DNA of 64,000 nt, from NCBI RefSeq assembly GCF_021272345.1, contig NZ_JAJSDQ010000006.1:124001-188000 (forward strand), in the 5' to 3' direction. The stretch is from Ornithinimicrobium sediminis (GTDB taxonomy: Bacteria; Actinomycetota; Actinomycetes; Actinomycetales; Dermatophilaceae). The notes beneath the pieces are model-generated. The model did no database searches. It saw only the letters and a list, made by a program, of their open reading frames with translations, and was not told where the DNA came from. The translations under genes and the position numbers were made by a program. Below, piece after piece: positions 24,806 through 33,719 of this stretch (its first letter is position 1; the number at the start of each line of letters is the position of its first letter).

Positions 24806-26539
24806 TCAGGGAGTGTCGACCTCGAAGGTGCCGGCCCGGCGGTCGTCCTCGGCTCCACGGACCTCGCCCGCCTCGTAGTCGACCTCCAGGGCCTGGACCG
24901 AGCCGAAGTAGAGCGAGAACGGCGGGTCCTGCGACACCGTGTAGCCGCGTGCGGTCAGGGCCTCTGCCGCGCCGTGCGGCAGGGGCTCGATGACGAGCAC
25001 CCCGTCGGCCTGGTGGGACCGAGGGTGGTCGACCGCCTCCTGCAGGCTGTCCCCGTGGAACGCCCAGGCCAGCACCACCTGGGTCAGCACGCCGGGGATG
25101 CGCGCCCCGCCCGGAGAGCCCAGACCCAGCACGGGTCGGCCCTCGTCGTCGGCGACGATGGTGGGCGAGCTGTAGCTGAGCGAGCGCTTGCCGGCTTCCG
25201 GTGCGTTGGCCGACCCTTGCCCCAGCTCGAACCGGCGGAGCTGGTCGTTGAGGAAGAAGCCCCCGACCTCCTGACCGGAGCCCCAGAAGTTGGTGAGCGT
25301 GTTGGTCATCGAGACGACGGTGCCCTCGGCGTCGACCACGGTCAGGTGCGTGGTGTTGCCCTCCCCCTCCTGCGCGCCGCTCGTGGACGGCCACGGGGGC
25401 ACGGTCCCCTCGACCTTGTCGGCGTTGCGCTCCGCGTCGGTGAGCTCGTCCAGCGGCACGTCCACGAAGGCGGGGTCGCCGACCTCGGTCAGCAGGTCCT
25501 GGCGTGCCCGCAGCCAGGAGACCGTGACGGCGTCGACGAAGTCCGCCGACCCGGGAGGAGACTCGGTCGCACCCAGGGAGGCAGCCATCTGCAGCATCTG
25601 CACCAGGGTGACCCCGGTCAGCGGGGCGGCCGCGCCGACCACCGTGAAGGGCCCGACCTCGCCGGTGACCGGGTCGGGGGTGGCGACCGAGTAGGCGGCC
25701 AGCGAGGCGGCGTCGATGCCGTCGACGGCCGTCAGCGACCCCGCGAGAGCGTCCTCGTAGACCACCGCTGCGCCCTCGGCGGCGACCGCGCGCAGCGTCT
25801 CGCCCAGCTCGGCCTGGACCAGCGGCTCGCCCTCCTGCAGTGCCTGCCCGTCGGGGAAGAACGCACCTCTGGCACCCTGCTCGATCCGTCCGGCACCGGC
25901 GGCCAGCTGGCCGGCCAGCAGCGCGGTCGTGGGCACACCCTCCTCGGCCAGACGCACGGCCGGGGCCACGACGTCGGCCCACGCGAGCTCGCCGTGGTCG
26001 CTGTGCAGGCGCTCCATACCGGCGACGAAGCCGGGGACACCGACGCCGCTCGAGGGGATACGGCCGTCCTGGGCCACGACCTCCCGGTAGTCGTACGCGA
26101 CCGGCTCCTCACCCAGCTCGTGCACCAGGGCGGCACCACCGCCGCCGAGCCCGGAGGCGAACGGCTCGGCCACGGACACGGCGAACGCGGTGGCCACGGC
26201 GGCGTCGACCGCCGTCCCTCCGGCCGCCAGCACCTCCATCCCCGCGGCGACCGCCGTCGGGTGACCGGCGGAGACAGCGTAGGCACCCACCGGCAGCGGC
26301 CCAGCGTCCGGCGAGGGGGACTGCGTCGACGGGGCTGGGTCCCCCGTGTCAGAGGGCCTGGTCACTGTCGGTGCGCTGGTCCTCGGGGCGCTCGTGGTCG
26401 GCGCGCTCGTGGTCGACCCCTGCTCCGCGCCGGGCGCCGGGGAGCCCTCCGTGCCGCCGCCGGTGCAGGCGCTGACCGTGAGTGCCGCCGCGACGAACGC
26501 AGCGACGACGACCGGGGTACGGCGGGAGCGTGGGGTCAT
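24806..26539 (-). CDS. Gamma-glutamyltransferase family lipoprotein, 577 aa
   Basis: ATG 26539 follows CCGGAG and a GGAGG-like stretch. A lipoprotein signal with lipobox TVSAC (Cys25) is followed by a Ser/Thr/Pro linker. The Ntn-hydrolase GGT fold begins at VGAYAVSAGHPTAVAAGMEV. The autoprocessing and nucleophile Thr is T396 in EGNTTHLTVVD. The downstream LGSPGGARIPG and NDQLRRFE-type segments are typical. GGTs cleave or transfer gamma-glutamyl groups, for example from glutathione or gamma-glutamyl peptides; here that would occur outside the membrane. The length is usual. Divergent from the SDR gene, with about 165 bases between. Confidence 0.9.
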   Translation of the reverse strand: MTPRSRRTPVVVAAFVAAALTVSACTGGGTEGSPAPGAEQGSTTSAPTTSAPRTSAPTVTRPSDTGDPAPSTQSPSPDAGPLPVGAYAVSAGHPTAVAAGMEVLAAGGTAVDAAVATAFAVSVAEPFASGLGGGGAALVHELGEEPVAYDYREVVAQDGRIPSSGVGVPGFVAGMERLHSDHGELAWADVVAPAVRLAEEGVPTTALLAGQLAAGAGRIEQGARGAFFPDGQALQEGEPLVQAELGETLRAVAAEGAAVVYEDALAGSLTAVDGIDAASLAAYSVATPDPVTGEVGPFTVVGAAAPLTGVTLVQMLQMAASLGATESPPGSADFVDAVTVSWLRARQDLLTEVGDPAFVDVPLDELTDAERNADKVEGTVPPWPSTSGAQEGEGNTTHLTVVDAEGTVVSMTNTLTNFWGSGQEVGGFFLNDQLRRFELGQGSANAPEAGKRSLSYSSPTIVADDEGRPVLGLGSPGGARIPGVLTQVVLAWAFHGDSLQEAVDHPRSHQADGVLVIEPLPHGAAEALTARGYTVSQDPPFSLYFGSVQALEVDYEAGEVRGAEDDRRAGTFEVDTP

Positions 26540-26704
26540 CTCCGGAGCCTCCTGTCGGCACGTCTGCGGCAGCCACCCGTGACGGTTCACCCCATGGTCG
26601 CACCGTGCCCTGGGCAGACGGTGGCACAGGCTCGTCCTGATGCGGCGTCACGGACCGCGACCTAGCGTCGGGGACGACGCCCCGACGACCCCCGAGGAGT
26701 GGTG

Positions 26705-27529
26705 TTGAGCGACCCCACGACAGCCCCCGAGTCCTTCGAGCCCCAGCGCATCGTGGTCACCGGCGCCGACTCCGGCATCGGCCGGGCCACCGCCGTCGCC
26801 CTGGCACAGCCGGGCCGGCAGGTCGGCATCACCTGGCACCAGGACGAGGACGGCGCGCACGCGACCGCCAGGCAGGTGCAGGCGGCCGGGGCGCAGGCCC
26901 ATGTGCGCCGGCTGGACCTCACCGACCCGGAGCAGGGCAGCGAGGTGGTGGACACCTTCGCGGCCGACTTGGGCGGCCTGGACACCCTCGTCGTCAGCTC
27001 CGGCACGGGCAGCGCGACCCCGCTGCTCGACATGGGCTACGCGACCTGGCGCGAGGTGGTCTCGGTCGACCTGGACGGTGCCTTCTGCTGCCTGCAGGCC
27101 GCGGCGCGGCAGATGGTCGCCGGGGGCCGTGGCGGGCGCATCGTGGCGGTCACCTCGGTGCACGAGCACGCGCCTCGCGTGGGCGCCGCCCCCTACTGCG
27201 CCGCCAAGGGTGGGCTCGGGCTGCTCGTGAAGGTCGCGGCCCTCGAGCTCGCCGAGCACGGCATCACCGTCAACGCGGTCGCTCCCGGCGAGATCGCCAC
27301 CCCGATGACCGGGCAGGAGGACGAGTCGGTGCTGGCAGGCAAGGCCCGCCCCGGCATACCGGTCTCACGCCCGGGTGACGCCCGGGAGGTCGCCGCCACC
27401 GTGGCCTTCCTCTGTGGCCCGGACGCCGGCTACGTCAACGGCGCCTCCTGGGTGGTCGACGGCGGGATGCTGCAGATGGGCCCGCAGGCCGGGTCGCACC
27501 TGACCGGCGACGACTGGCGCCGCCCCTGA
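26705..27529 (+). CDS. Short-chain dehydrogenase/reductase with C-terminal extension, 274 aa
   Basis: The cofactor motif is TGADSGIGRA, the structural motif is SSGTGSA (where NNAG is usual), and the catalytic residues are Ser in VTSVHEH and the YCAAKGG Tyr/Lys pair. GEIATPMTG and DAGYVNGASWVVDGGM complete the classical SDR fold. It ends in a short GSHLTGDDWRRP tail. NAD(P)-dependent oxidation of an alcohol or sugar is likely; the substrate is unknown. Three in-frame starts (GTG 26699, GTG 26702, TTG 26705) are adjacent. TTG is preferred because GAGGAG lies 5 bases before it. Confidence 0.85.
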   Translation: MSDPTTAPESFEPQRIVVTGADSGIGRATAVALAQPGRQVGITWHQDEDGAHATARQVQAAGAQAHVRRLDLTDPEQGSEVVDTFAADLGGLDTLVVSSGTGSATPLLDMGYATWREVVSVDLDGAFCCLQAAARQMVAGGRGGRIVAVTSVHEHAPRVGAAPYCAAKGGLGLLVKVAALELAEHGITVNAVAPGEIATPMTGQEDESVLAGKARPGIPVSRPGDAREVAATVAFLCGPDAGYVNGASWVVDGGMLQMGPQAGSHLTGDDWRRP

Positions 27530-27655
27530 GGAGCCGTCGGGCGGCGAGGGCAGTCGACCAGGGCCGGCGGTGGCCACGACGACCCTGCCCAGTAGCCTGT
27601 GCCGACGGCGGGGCCGGTGCGGTCGGGCCCCCGGATGTGACGAGGGAGGTGGGTC

Positions 27656-27814
27656 ATGGAGCAGTACGTCTGGCTGGTGGTGGCACTGGTGGTGGCACTG
27701 GTGGCCGTCACGGTGCTGGTCGTGCTCGCGCTGCGGGCACGGCAACGCCGGAACGCGGTCGTGATCGACCGGCGCAGGCTGGTCGAGCCCTCGTCCCGGG
27801 ACACCTCGACCTGA
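27656..27814 (+). CDS. Small membrane protein with basic tail, 52 aa
   Basis: GGGAGGTGGG precedes ATG 27656. The N-terminal helix VWLVVALVVALVAVTVLVVL crosses the membrane once. A basic cytoplasmic tail follows (RARQRRNAVVIDRRRLVEP). Third positions are GC-rich. No family is recognised. It lies 126 bases after the SDR gene in the same direction. Confidence 0.65.
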   Translation: MEQYVWLVVALVVALVAVTVLVVLALRARQRRNAVVIDRRRLVEPSSRDTST

Positions 27815-27834
27815 GCCCGGCGCCCACCGGGGCC

Positions 27835-27848
27835 GTATCCCGGAATAC
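27835..27848 (+). repeat. Left copy of TATCCC-(A)GGAAT element flanking the CWB2 gene
   Basis: GTATCCCGGAATAC here resembles ATATCCCAGGAATGC at 30084-30098 on the other side of the 28.0-30.0 kb gene, in the same orientation. The surrounding 200 bases are clearly less GC-rich than the rest of the window. Confidence 0.35.
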
Positions 27849-27974
27849 CCGGTGTCGCCATATCGGCAGGCGGTCGCGCATCTGGGGTCACGCCATTGTT
27901 GACGGCATCTCCGTCTGTCGGTGGCATCTGCGTCCATATTCGCAGTCAGAGAGGGTCATGAAGAGTTTCGTCAT

Positions 27975-28001
27975 GTCCGGTCGAGCTGCGGCCGACCGGA
28001 C
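27975..28001 (-). terminator. Hairpin downstream of the CWB2/peptidase-like gene
   Basis: GTCCGGTCG (27975-27983) and CGACCGGAC (27993-28001) form a perfect 9-bp stem with a 9-base loop, 11 bases after the minus-strand stop. Confidence 0.6.
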
Positions 28002-28012
28002 CGACAGAAAAG

Positions 28013-30016
28013 TCACTGCGCATACTCCTCGAGCGCGGTGACCACCTCCGGCGCGATGGCGTCCGGCCCGCCCGCCACGACGACCGCCTTCGGCTGCAGG
28101 TGCGTCAGAGCAGCGCGGGTCGCCGAGGGCAGCTGGGTGGGTGAGGTGAGCAGCACGGGAGCGTCCTGGTGGCCCGCCCTGGCCGCGGCGGCCAGGGCGT
28201 CCGGGAAGGTCGCCGACGTGGCGACGTAGACCGCGTCGAGACCCCCGGCCTGCTGGACCGCCAGGGTCGCGGCGGTGTCGGCGGGGGTGCTCCCCGCGAT
28301 CCGCTGCACCTGCCCGGTGGTGGCGTGCGAGGCCAGCGCGGACGCCACAGACGCGGAGACCTCGCCGGTGTCGCCGACGACGACGATCCGCTCGGGCCGG
28401 ACGTCCTGCAGTGCCGCGACGGTCGCAGCCGGCAGTGCCGTGGGGCGGGTGAGCAGCACGGGAGCGCCCTGGGACGCGGCGCGGGCGGCCGCGACCAGCG
28501 CGGAGGGGTAGTCGGTGCCGGTGGCGACGTAGGCGACGGGCACCGGGCTGCCGCCGCTGCGGGCGAGCTCGCCGGCGGTGGCGTAGCGGTCCTCGCCCGC
28601 CACGCGTGTGACGCCCCCGGCTCCGGCATACGGCTTCAGTGCGTCCAGCATTGTCGTCGGGATGCGCGTCGTGCCGCCGACGACGACGATCCGCGAGGGC
28701 TTGGCGCGCTGCAGCGCGGTCACCGTCTCCGCCGGGACGCCGGTGCTGCGCACCAGGAGCACCGGTGCACCGTCGGCTCCGGCCTGCGCGCTCGCAGCCA
28801 GGGCGTCGGGGTAGGTGTCACCGGTGGTGACGTAGACGTCCCCACCGGTCGCCGTGAACAGCGACAGCCCGTGCGCCGTGCCGTACCGGTCCGCACCATA
28901 CACGCGGGAGACCCCCGTGGTGACGTCGTGCCAGGTGGCGTTGTCGAGCACCCCCGTCACCGGCAGCTTCTCCGCGCGCTGGTGCTCCATCAGGGTGGCG
29001 AGCGTGGTCGGGCCGAACGAGCCGTCCACGGCGAGGCCACGCAGGCCGAGGTAGGCCTGTGCCGTCGCCACCGTGTCCGAGCGTGCCCCGGGCAGCACCA
29101 CCGGGTAGTCGCTGGGGGGCGGGGCCGGCAGGCTGGTCGGGCAGGGCGTGGTGCGCCGGTCGGTGTAGCGCGGGGCGTACTGCAGCGCGTAGACCCGGCA
29201 CGTGCCGTGGTCGACCTGGGTGACCGGGGTCCCGGTCCACCACGAGGTGCGCTGCATCGCACCGTCCCAGGTGAAGCTGATGTGCAGGTGGTCGGTGTGC
29301 GGGCTGGCGCCGGTGTAGGTGCGCCACGAGCCGGGGTCGTAGAGGTACCACGACTGCCGGTTCCAGATGATGGACATGATGCCGAACCGGCGGGCCATCG
29401 CCCCGTTGTCGACGGTGAGCCAGGCCGCCACGGCGTCCCCGATCGCCTTGTCCTCCGCGTCGTAGGCGTTCATCGACCAGTCGACGGCACGGCCCTCACC
29501 GTGCTGGCTCGTGCTGCCGGACAGGCACCGGCGGGAGGTCGAGTAGCCGGGCCGGTCGTAGTGCTCGGCGACCAGCTCGGCGAAGGCCACGATGCCCGGC
29601 TTGTCGTTGGGGTCGCACGAGTAGGTCGGCTGCCAGCCCGGCGCCGCGTCGACGGTCGCCGGCAGCGGCTTCGACGGCGGCTCGGGCACGCCCTGGTCGA
29701 CGCCGGAGCCCGCCGGCTGCTCCGGGGTGAGGGTGGCCGGACCGGCCGGGGTCGGCTCGAGCCACGCGTCCGGGAGGTCTGCGAGGTCGGGGACGACCCC
29801 CTCCATCGCCCCGGGCTCCTCCGGGTCGGGCAGGGTGAGCAGGTCCTCCTGCGCGATGGTCAGCCGCTGCTGCGAGACCGGCCCGTCCTCGTCCGGACCG
29901 TGGTCCGGGTCGGCCTGGGCCGGAGCGACGGACAGCGTCAGTGCGGATGCAGCGAGCAGAGAGATGACCGAGTGCAGACCATTTCCTTGCCATTTCTTGG
30001 TGCGACGGATGCTCAT
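28013..30016 (-). CDS. Secreted peptidase M15-like/peptidoglycan-binding/cell-wall-binding-repeat 2 protein, 667 aa
   Basis: A signal peptide (basic start SIRRTKKW, then ISLLAASALTLSVAPAQA) is followed by an acidic linker. The next domain (about 155-290) carries RRCLSGSTSQHGEGRAVDWS and SPHTDHLHISF, His/Asp patterns of the zinc D,D-peptidase (M15-like) fold. A peptidoglycan-binding domain follows (LPGARSDTVATAQAYLGLRG). Three CWB2 repeats end the protein (VYGADRYGTAHG, VAGEDRYATAGELA, IAGSTPADTAATLA, with VVVGGT loops). It probably acts on or binds peptidoglycan at the surface. The first 100 bases and both flanks are unusually AT-rich, suggesting acquisition. ATG 30016 was chosen for the signal peptide. 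Confidence 0.85.
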   Translation of the reverse strand: MSIRRTKKWQGNGLHSVISLLAASALTLSVAPAQADPDHGPDEDGPVSQQRLTIAQEDLLTLPDPEEPGAMEGVVPDLADLPDAWLEPTPAGPATLTPEQPAGSGVDQGVPEPPSKPLPATVDAAPGWQPTYSCDPNDKPGIVAFAELVAEHYDRPGYSTSRRCLSGSTSQHGEGRAVDWSMNAYDAEDKAIGDAVAAWLTVDNGAMARRFGIMSIIWNRQSWYLYDPGSWRTYTGASPHTDHLHISFTWDGAMQRTSWWTGTPVTQVDHGTCRVYALQYAPRYTDRRTTPCPTSLPAPPPSDYPVVLPGARSDTVATAQAYLGLRGLAVDGSFGPTTLATLMEHQRAEKLPVTGVLDNATWHDVTTGVSRVYGADRYGTAHGLSLFTATGGDVYVTTGDTYPDALAASAQAGADGAPVLLVRSTGVPAETVTALQRAKPSRIVVVGGTTRIPTTMLDALKPYAGAGGVTRVAGEDRYATAGELARSGGSPVPVAYVATGTDYPSALVAAARAASQGAPVLLTRPTALPAATVAALQDVRPERIVVVGDTGEVSASVASALASHATTGQVQRIAGSTPADTAATLAVQQAGGLDAVYVATSATFPDALAAAARAGHQDAPVLLTSPTQLPSATRAALTHLQPKAVVVAGGPDAIAPEVVTALEEYAQ

Positions 30017-30083
30017 CCTTGATACCGCTTTCTCGGGCACTCGGCGCAGGGACCAGCGCGTGCTCTTGGGGGGTGCCCGCACG

Positions 30084-30098
30084 ATATCCCAGGAATGC
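30084..30098 (+). repeat. Right copy of TATCCC-(A)GGAAT element flanking the CWB2 gene
   Basis: ATATCCCAGGAATGC is the partner of the copy at 27835-27848. It lies in the 199-base AT-richer divergent region between the CWB2 gene and recC. Confidence 0.35.
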
Positions 30099-30203
30099 GC
30101 GTATGACGAGGGGCGGCCGGTTTCCTGTGCGATGTCCGGCGCAACCTGCCTCGGCCGGGAAGCGGCGGGCCGTGGCCTGCCTGGGTGTGTCCGGCCGCGT
30201 CGT

Positions 30204-30209
30204 TAGGGT
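30204..30209 (+). promoter_or_regulatory. Candidate -10 box (TAGGGT) of the recCBD operon
   Basis: TAGGGT ends 6 bases before GTG 30216. The same box with the same spacing precedes the DUF2397 gene at 62409. A leaderless operon transcript is likely. Confidence 0.5.
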
Positions 30210-30215
30210 GAGGCC

Positions 30216-33200
30216 GTGACCCTGGTCGTGCACCGCGCCGCGCACACCGACTCGCTCGCCGACGAGCTGGCCGGTCTGCTGGCGCAGCCCTTGGCCGACC
30301 CCTTCGCCGAGGAGGTCGTGGTCGTGCCTGCCCGCGGCGTGGAGCGCTGGCTCAGCCAGCGCCTGTCCCACCGTCTCGGGGTGGGGACCCGAGGAGGGGA
30401 CGGTGTGTGCGCCGGGGTGCGCTTCCTGAGCCCGCACTCCCTGGTCGCGCTGCTGCTCGGCCGCGAGCACGACGACCCGTGGCAGCCCGACCGCCTGGCC
30501 TGGACCGTGCTGCAGGCGGTCGACGACAGCCTGGGCGAGCCGTGGTGCCACACCCTGGCCACGCATCTCGGGCACGGTCTCACCGGCGAGGAGGGCGAGG
30601 TGCGCCAGGGCCGACGCTGGTCCGTGGCACGCCGACTGGCCGGGCTCTTCTCCGCGTATGCCGTGCAGCGCCCGGCCCTGGTCACCGACTGGCGGGAGGG
30701 CCGGGACACCGACGGCCTCGGAGGTCCCCTGGAGCCGGACCTGCGCTGGCAGGCCGAGCTGTGGCGGCGCGTCCTGGCCCGGGTGGACGCCCCGCCGCCG
30801 GACGTCCGGCTCGAGGAGACGGTGGCCCGGCTCGGGACCGGTGACGAGGGGCTGGACCTGCCGGGGCGGCTCTCGCTCTTCGGGCACACCCGGATGCCGG
30901 TGACCGAGGTCCGGCTGCTGGAGGCCCTCGGCCGGCGTCGTGAGGTGCACCTGTGGCTGCCCCAGGCATCCCCCGCCCTGTGGGACGAGCTGGCACCTGT
31001 CGTCGCACCCGGGCCTGTGCCCCGGGCCCAGGACCGCTCCGTCGACCACGTCCGCCACCCGCTGCTGGCTGCGCTGGGCCGGGACGCCCGGGAGGTCCAG
31101 CGCGTGCTGGCCACCGCGACGAGCGCGGTCACGGCCCCGGCTCCCGACGCGGACGGTGCAGCGCCGCCGGACCGAGACGTCGCGGCCCCCGCCCGTGCCG
31201 TCGCTCGTGCAGGTGGACAGGCCGGGACGCTGCTGGGCTGGCTCCAGGACGACATCCGTCACAACCGCGCCCCGGACGCGGCGACCGTGGCGTCGCGGGT
31301 CGTCTCGCCCACCGACCGCAGTGTGCAGGTGCACGCGTGCCACGGCCCGGCACGCCAGGTCGAGGTGCTGCGCGAGGTGCTCTCCGGGCTGCTCCAGGAC
31401 GACCCGGGCCTGGAGCCCCGCGACATCCTCGTGATGTGCCCCGACATCGACGACTACGCCCCCCTCGTGCACGCCGGCTTCGGGCTGGCGGACGTCGTGC
31501 GCGACGAGGCGGCCGGCCACCCGGCGCACCGGCTGCGGGTGCGGCTCGCCGACCGCGGCCCACGGCACACCAACCCGCTGCTGTCCGTGGCCGCCGACCT
31601 GGTCCGGCTGGCCGGTGGCCGGGTCACGGCCAGCGAGGTGCTCGACCTGGCCCGCTCGGTGGCGGTGCGGCGACGCTTCGGTCTGGACGAGGACGAGCTG
31701 GAGCGGGTCGGCGACTGGGTGCGCGAGGCCGTCATCCGGTGGGGGCTGGACCACGACCACCGGGGGGTCTACCAGCTGCGGCGGTTCGGCCAGAACACCT
31801 GGCGCTTCGGCCTGGACCGCATCCTCACCGGTGTGGTGGTCGACGGCACACAGGTCAGCGGTCTGGGCACCGCGCTGGCCCTGGACGACCTCGACAGCGG
31901 CGACATCGACCTCGCCGGCCGGCTGGCCGAGCTGCTCGACCGGCTGGGCTCGACGCTGGTGCGGCTGCGTGCCTGCCACGCCGCCCCGGAGTGGGCGGAG
32001 GCGCTGCGCACGGGGGTGCTGTCGCTGGCCGACGTCGCGCCGCGGGACGCCTGGCAGGTCACCCAGCTCGAGCGGGAGCTGGAGCGCATCCGCGACGCCT
32101 CGGTCGCCCCCGCCGACCCGCTGGGCGGCACGCCCGACACCACCAGGCGCAGCACCGGCCTGAGCCTGAGCGACGTCTCGGCCGTACTCCAGGACCGGCT
32201 CGGAGGTCGGCCGACCCGGGCCAACTTCCGCACCGGCACGCTCACGGTGTGCACGATGGTGCCGATGCGCTCGGTGCCTCACCGCGTGGTCTGCCTGGTC
32301 GGGCTCGACGACGGGCTCTTCCCGCGGACGACCACGGTGGACGGCGACGACGTGCTGGCCCGCACCCCGGTCACCGGCGAGCGCGACCCGCGTAGCGAGG
32401 ACCGCCAGCTGCTGCTCGACGCGGTCATGGCCGCGCAGGAGACCCTGGTGGTCACCTACACCGGCGCGGACGAGCACACGGGTGCGGCACGGCCGCCGTC
32501 GGTCCCGCTGGGCGAGCTGGTCGACGCGACCCGAGCCGGGGCGACCTTCCCCGACGCGGACCCGGAGGACGGCGACCGGCCCGACCCGCTGGTGGTGCGC
32601 CACCCGCTGCAGCCCTTCGACCCGCGCAACCTCACGCCCGGCGCGCTGTTCGCCGGCGAACGTCCGTTCAGCTTCGACGGCACCGCCCTGGAGGGCGCCC
32701 GGGCAGGGGCCGGGCCGCGCCACTCCCCTGCCGTCGTCGGCGACCACCCGCTGCCGGCCCGCCCCGGCCCGACGGTGTCGCTCACCGACCTGCGGCGGTT
32801 CTACGCCAACCCCGCGCGGGCGTTCCTCAGCCAGCGCCTGGGCGTGCTCCTGCCGGAGGTCCAGTCCGAGGCGAGCGACGGCATACCGATCGAGCTGGAC
32901 GGTCTCGAGCAGTGGGCGGTGGGCGACCGGGTGCTGCGCGACGTGCTGTCCGGCCGGTCGCTGCAGTCCTGCCGGGAGGCCGAGCTGCTCCGGGGCCAGC
33001 TGCCGCCGGGCACGCTCGGGCACCGCATCCTCGACGAGGTGTGCGGTGCCGTGGAGGTGCTCGCAGCGGCCGCGACCGTCCTGCGCGCGGGCGAGGCCCA
33101 TGCCGTGGACGTGGACGTCGACCTGGGTGGGGGCCGCCGGCTGGTCGGCACGGTCCCGCACCTGCACGGCGACCGCGCGGTGGTGGCGAACTACTCCCAG

Positions 33201-33719
33201 GTGAAGGCCAGGCACCGCATCGACGCCTGGATCACGCTGCTGGCGCTCACCGCCACCGACCCCTCACGGCCCTGGACCTCGCACGTCGTGGGACGTCGTA
33301 GGGCGGGCACGCGGACCATCCAGGTCGGTGTGCGCTACGGCCCCCTCAGTGCCGAGGAGGCGCTGCAGCGGCTGCGCGAGCTGGTGGACGTCCACGACCG
33401 CGGCCTGCGCGAGCCGCTGCCGTTGCCGGTCGAGACGGCCCACGCGTATGCCGAGGCGCGCCTGGCCCGGTCCGGTGACCCGGTGTACAAGGCCCGCTCG
33501 GCCTGGCAGACCGAGGAGCGCGACGGCGCCTTCCCGCGGGAGGACCAGGACCCGGCGTTCGTCCGGCTGCACGGGCGCGCCCTGAGACTCCCCGAGCTGC
33601 TCGGGACGCCCCGGGACGACGAGCGCTGGGACGACAGCGAGCAGACCCGCCTGGGGCAGCTGGCACTGCGGGTGTGGCAGCCGGTGCTCACCGGGCCCGA
33701 GGAGACGGTGACGCTGTGA
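30216..33719 (+). CDS. recC: Exodeoxyribonuclease V subunit gamma (RecC), 1167 aa
   Basis: The order and content match RecC. The helicase-like N-terminus includes FAEEVVVVPARGVERWLSQR. VQVHACHGPARQVEVLREVL opens the second helicase-like domain. CTMVPMRSVPHRVVCLVGLDD resembles a dead UvrD motif. The C-terminal part is the inactive nuclease-like Chi-recognition region (TVSLTDLRRFYANPARAFLSQRL). It has no intact Walker A, as expected. RecC holds the complex together and scans for Chi in double-strand-break repair. It is the first gene of a three-gene operon. Its TGA overlaps the recB GTG. Presence of RecBCD rather than AdnAB alone is known in many Micrococcales. Confidence 0.93.
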   Translation: MTLVVHRAAHTDSLADELAGLLAQPLADPFAEEVVVVPARGVERWLSQRLSHRLGVGTRGGDGVCAGVRFLSPHSLVALLLGREHDDPWQPDRLAWTVLQAVDDSLGEPWCHTLATHLGHGLTGEEGEVRQGRRWSVARRLAGLFSAYAVQRPALVTDWREGRDTDGLGGPLEPDLRWQAELWRRVLARVDAPPPDVRLEETVARLGTGDEGLDLPGRLSLFGHTRMPVTEVRLLEALGRRREVHLWLPQASPALWDELAPVVAPGPVPRAQDRSVDHVRHPLLAALGRDAREVQRVLATATSAVTAPAPDADGAAPPDRDVAAPARAVARAGGQAGTLLGWLQDDIRHNRAPDAATVASRVVSPTDRSVQVHACHGPARQVEVLREVLSGLLQDDPGLEPRDILVMCPDIDDYAPLVHAGFGLADVVRDEAAGHPAHRLRVRLADRGPRHTNPLLSVAADLVRLAGGRVTASEVLDLARSVAVRRRFGLDEDELERVGDWVREAVIRWGLDHDHRGVYQLRRFGQNTWRFGLDRILTGVVVDGTQVSGLGTALALDDLDSGDIDLAGRLAELLDRLGSTLVRLRACHAAPEWAEALRTGVLSLADVAPRDAWQVTQLERELERIRDASVAPADPLGGTPDTTRRSTGLSLSDVSAVLQDRLGGRPTRANFRTGTLTVCTMVPMRSVPHRVVCLVGLDDGLFPRTTTVDGDDVLARTPVTGERDPRSEDRQLLLDAVMAAQETLVVTYTGADEHTGAARPPSVPLGELVDATRAGATFPDADPEDGDRPDPLVVRHPLQPFDPRNLTPGALFAGERPFSFDGTALEGARAGAGPRHSPAVVGDHPLPARPGPTVSLTDLRRFYANPARAFLSQRLGVLLPEVQSEASDGIPIELDGLEQWAVGDRVLRDVLSGRSLQSCREAELLRGQLPPGTLGHRILDEVCGAVEVLAAAATVLRAGEAHAVDVDVDLGGGRRLVGTVPHLHGDRAVVANYSQVKARHRIDAWITLLALTATDPSRPWTSHVVGRRRAGTRTIQVGVRYGPLSAEEALQRLRELVDVHDRGLREPLPLPVETAHAYAEARLARSGDPVYKARSAWQTEERDGAFPREDQDPAFVRLHGRALRLPELLGTPRDDERWDDSEQTRLGQLALRVWQPVLTGPEETVTL

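Noticed and set aside
29496-33215. A 1239-codon minus frame opposite recC
   Set aside because: Shadow frame; RecC on the + strand is complete and recognisable.
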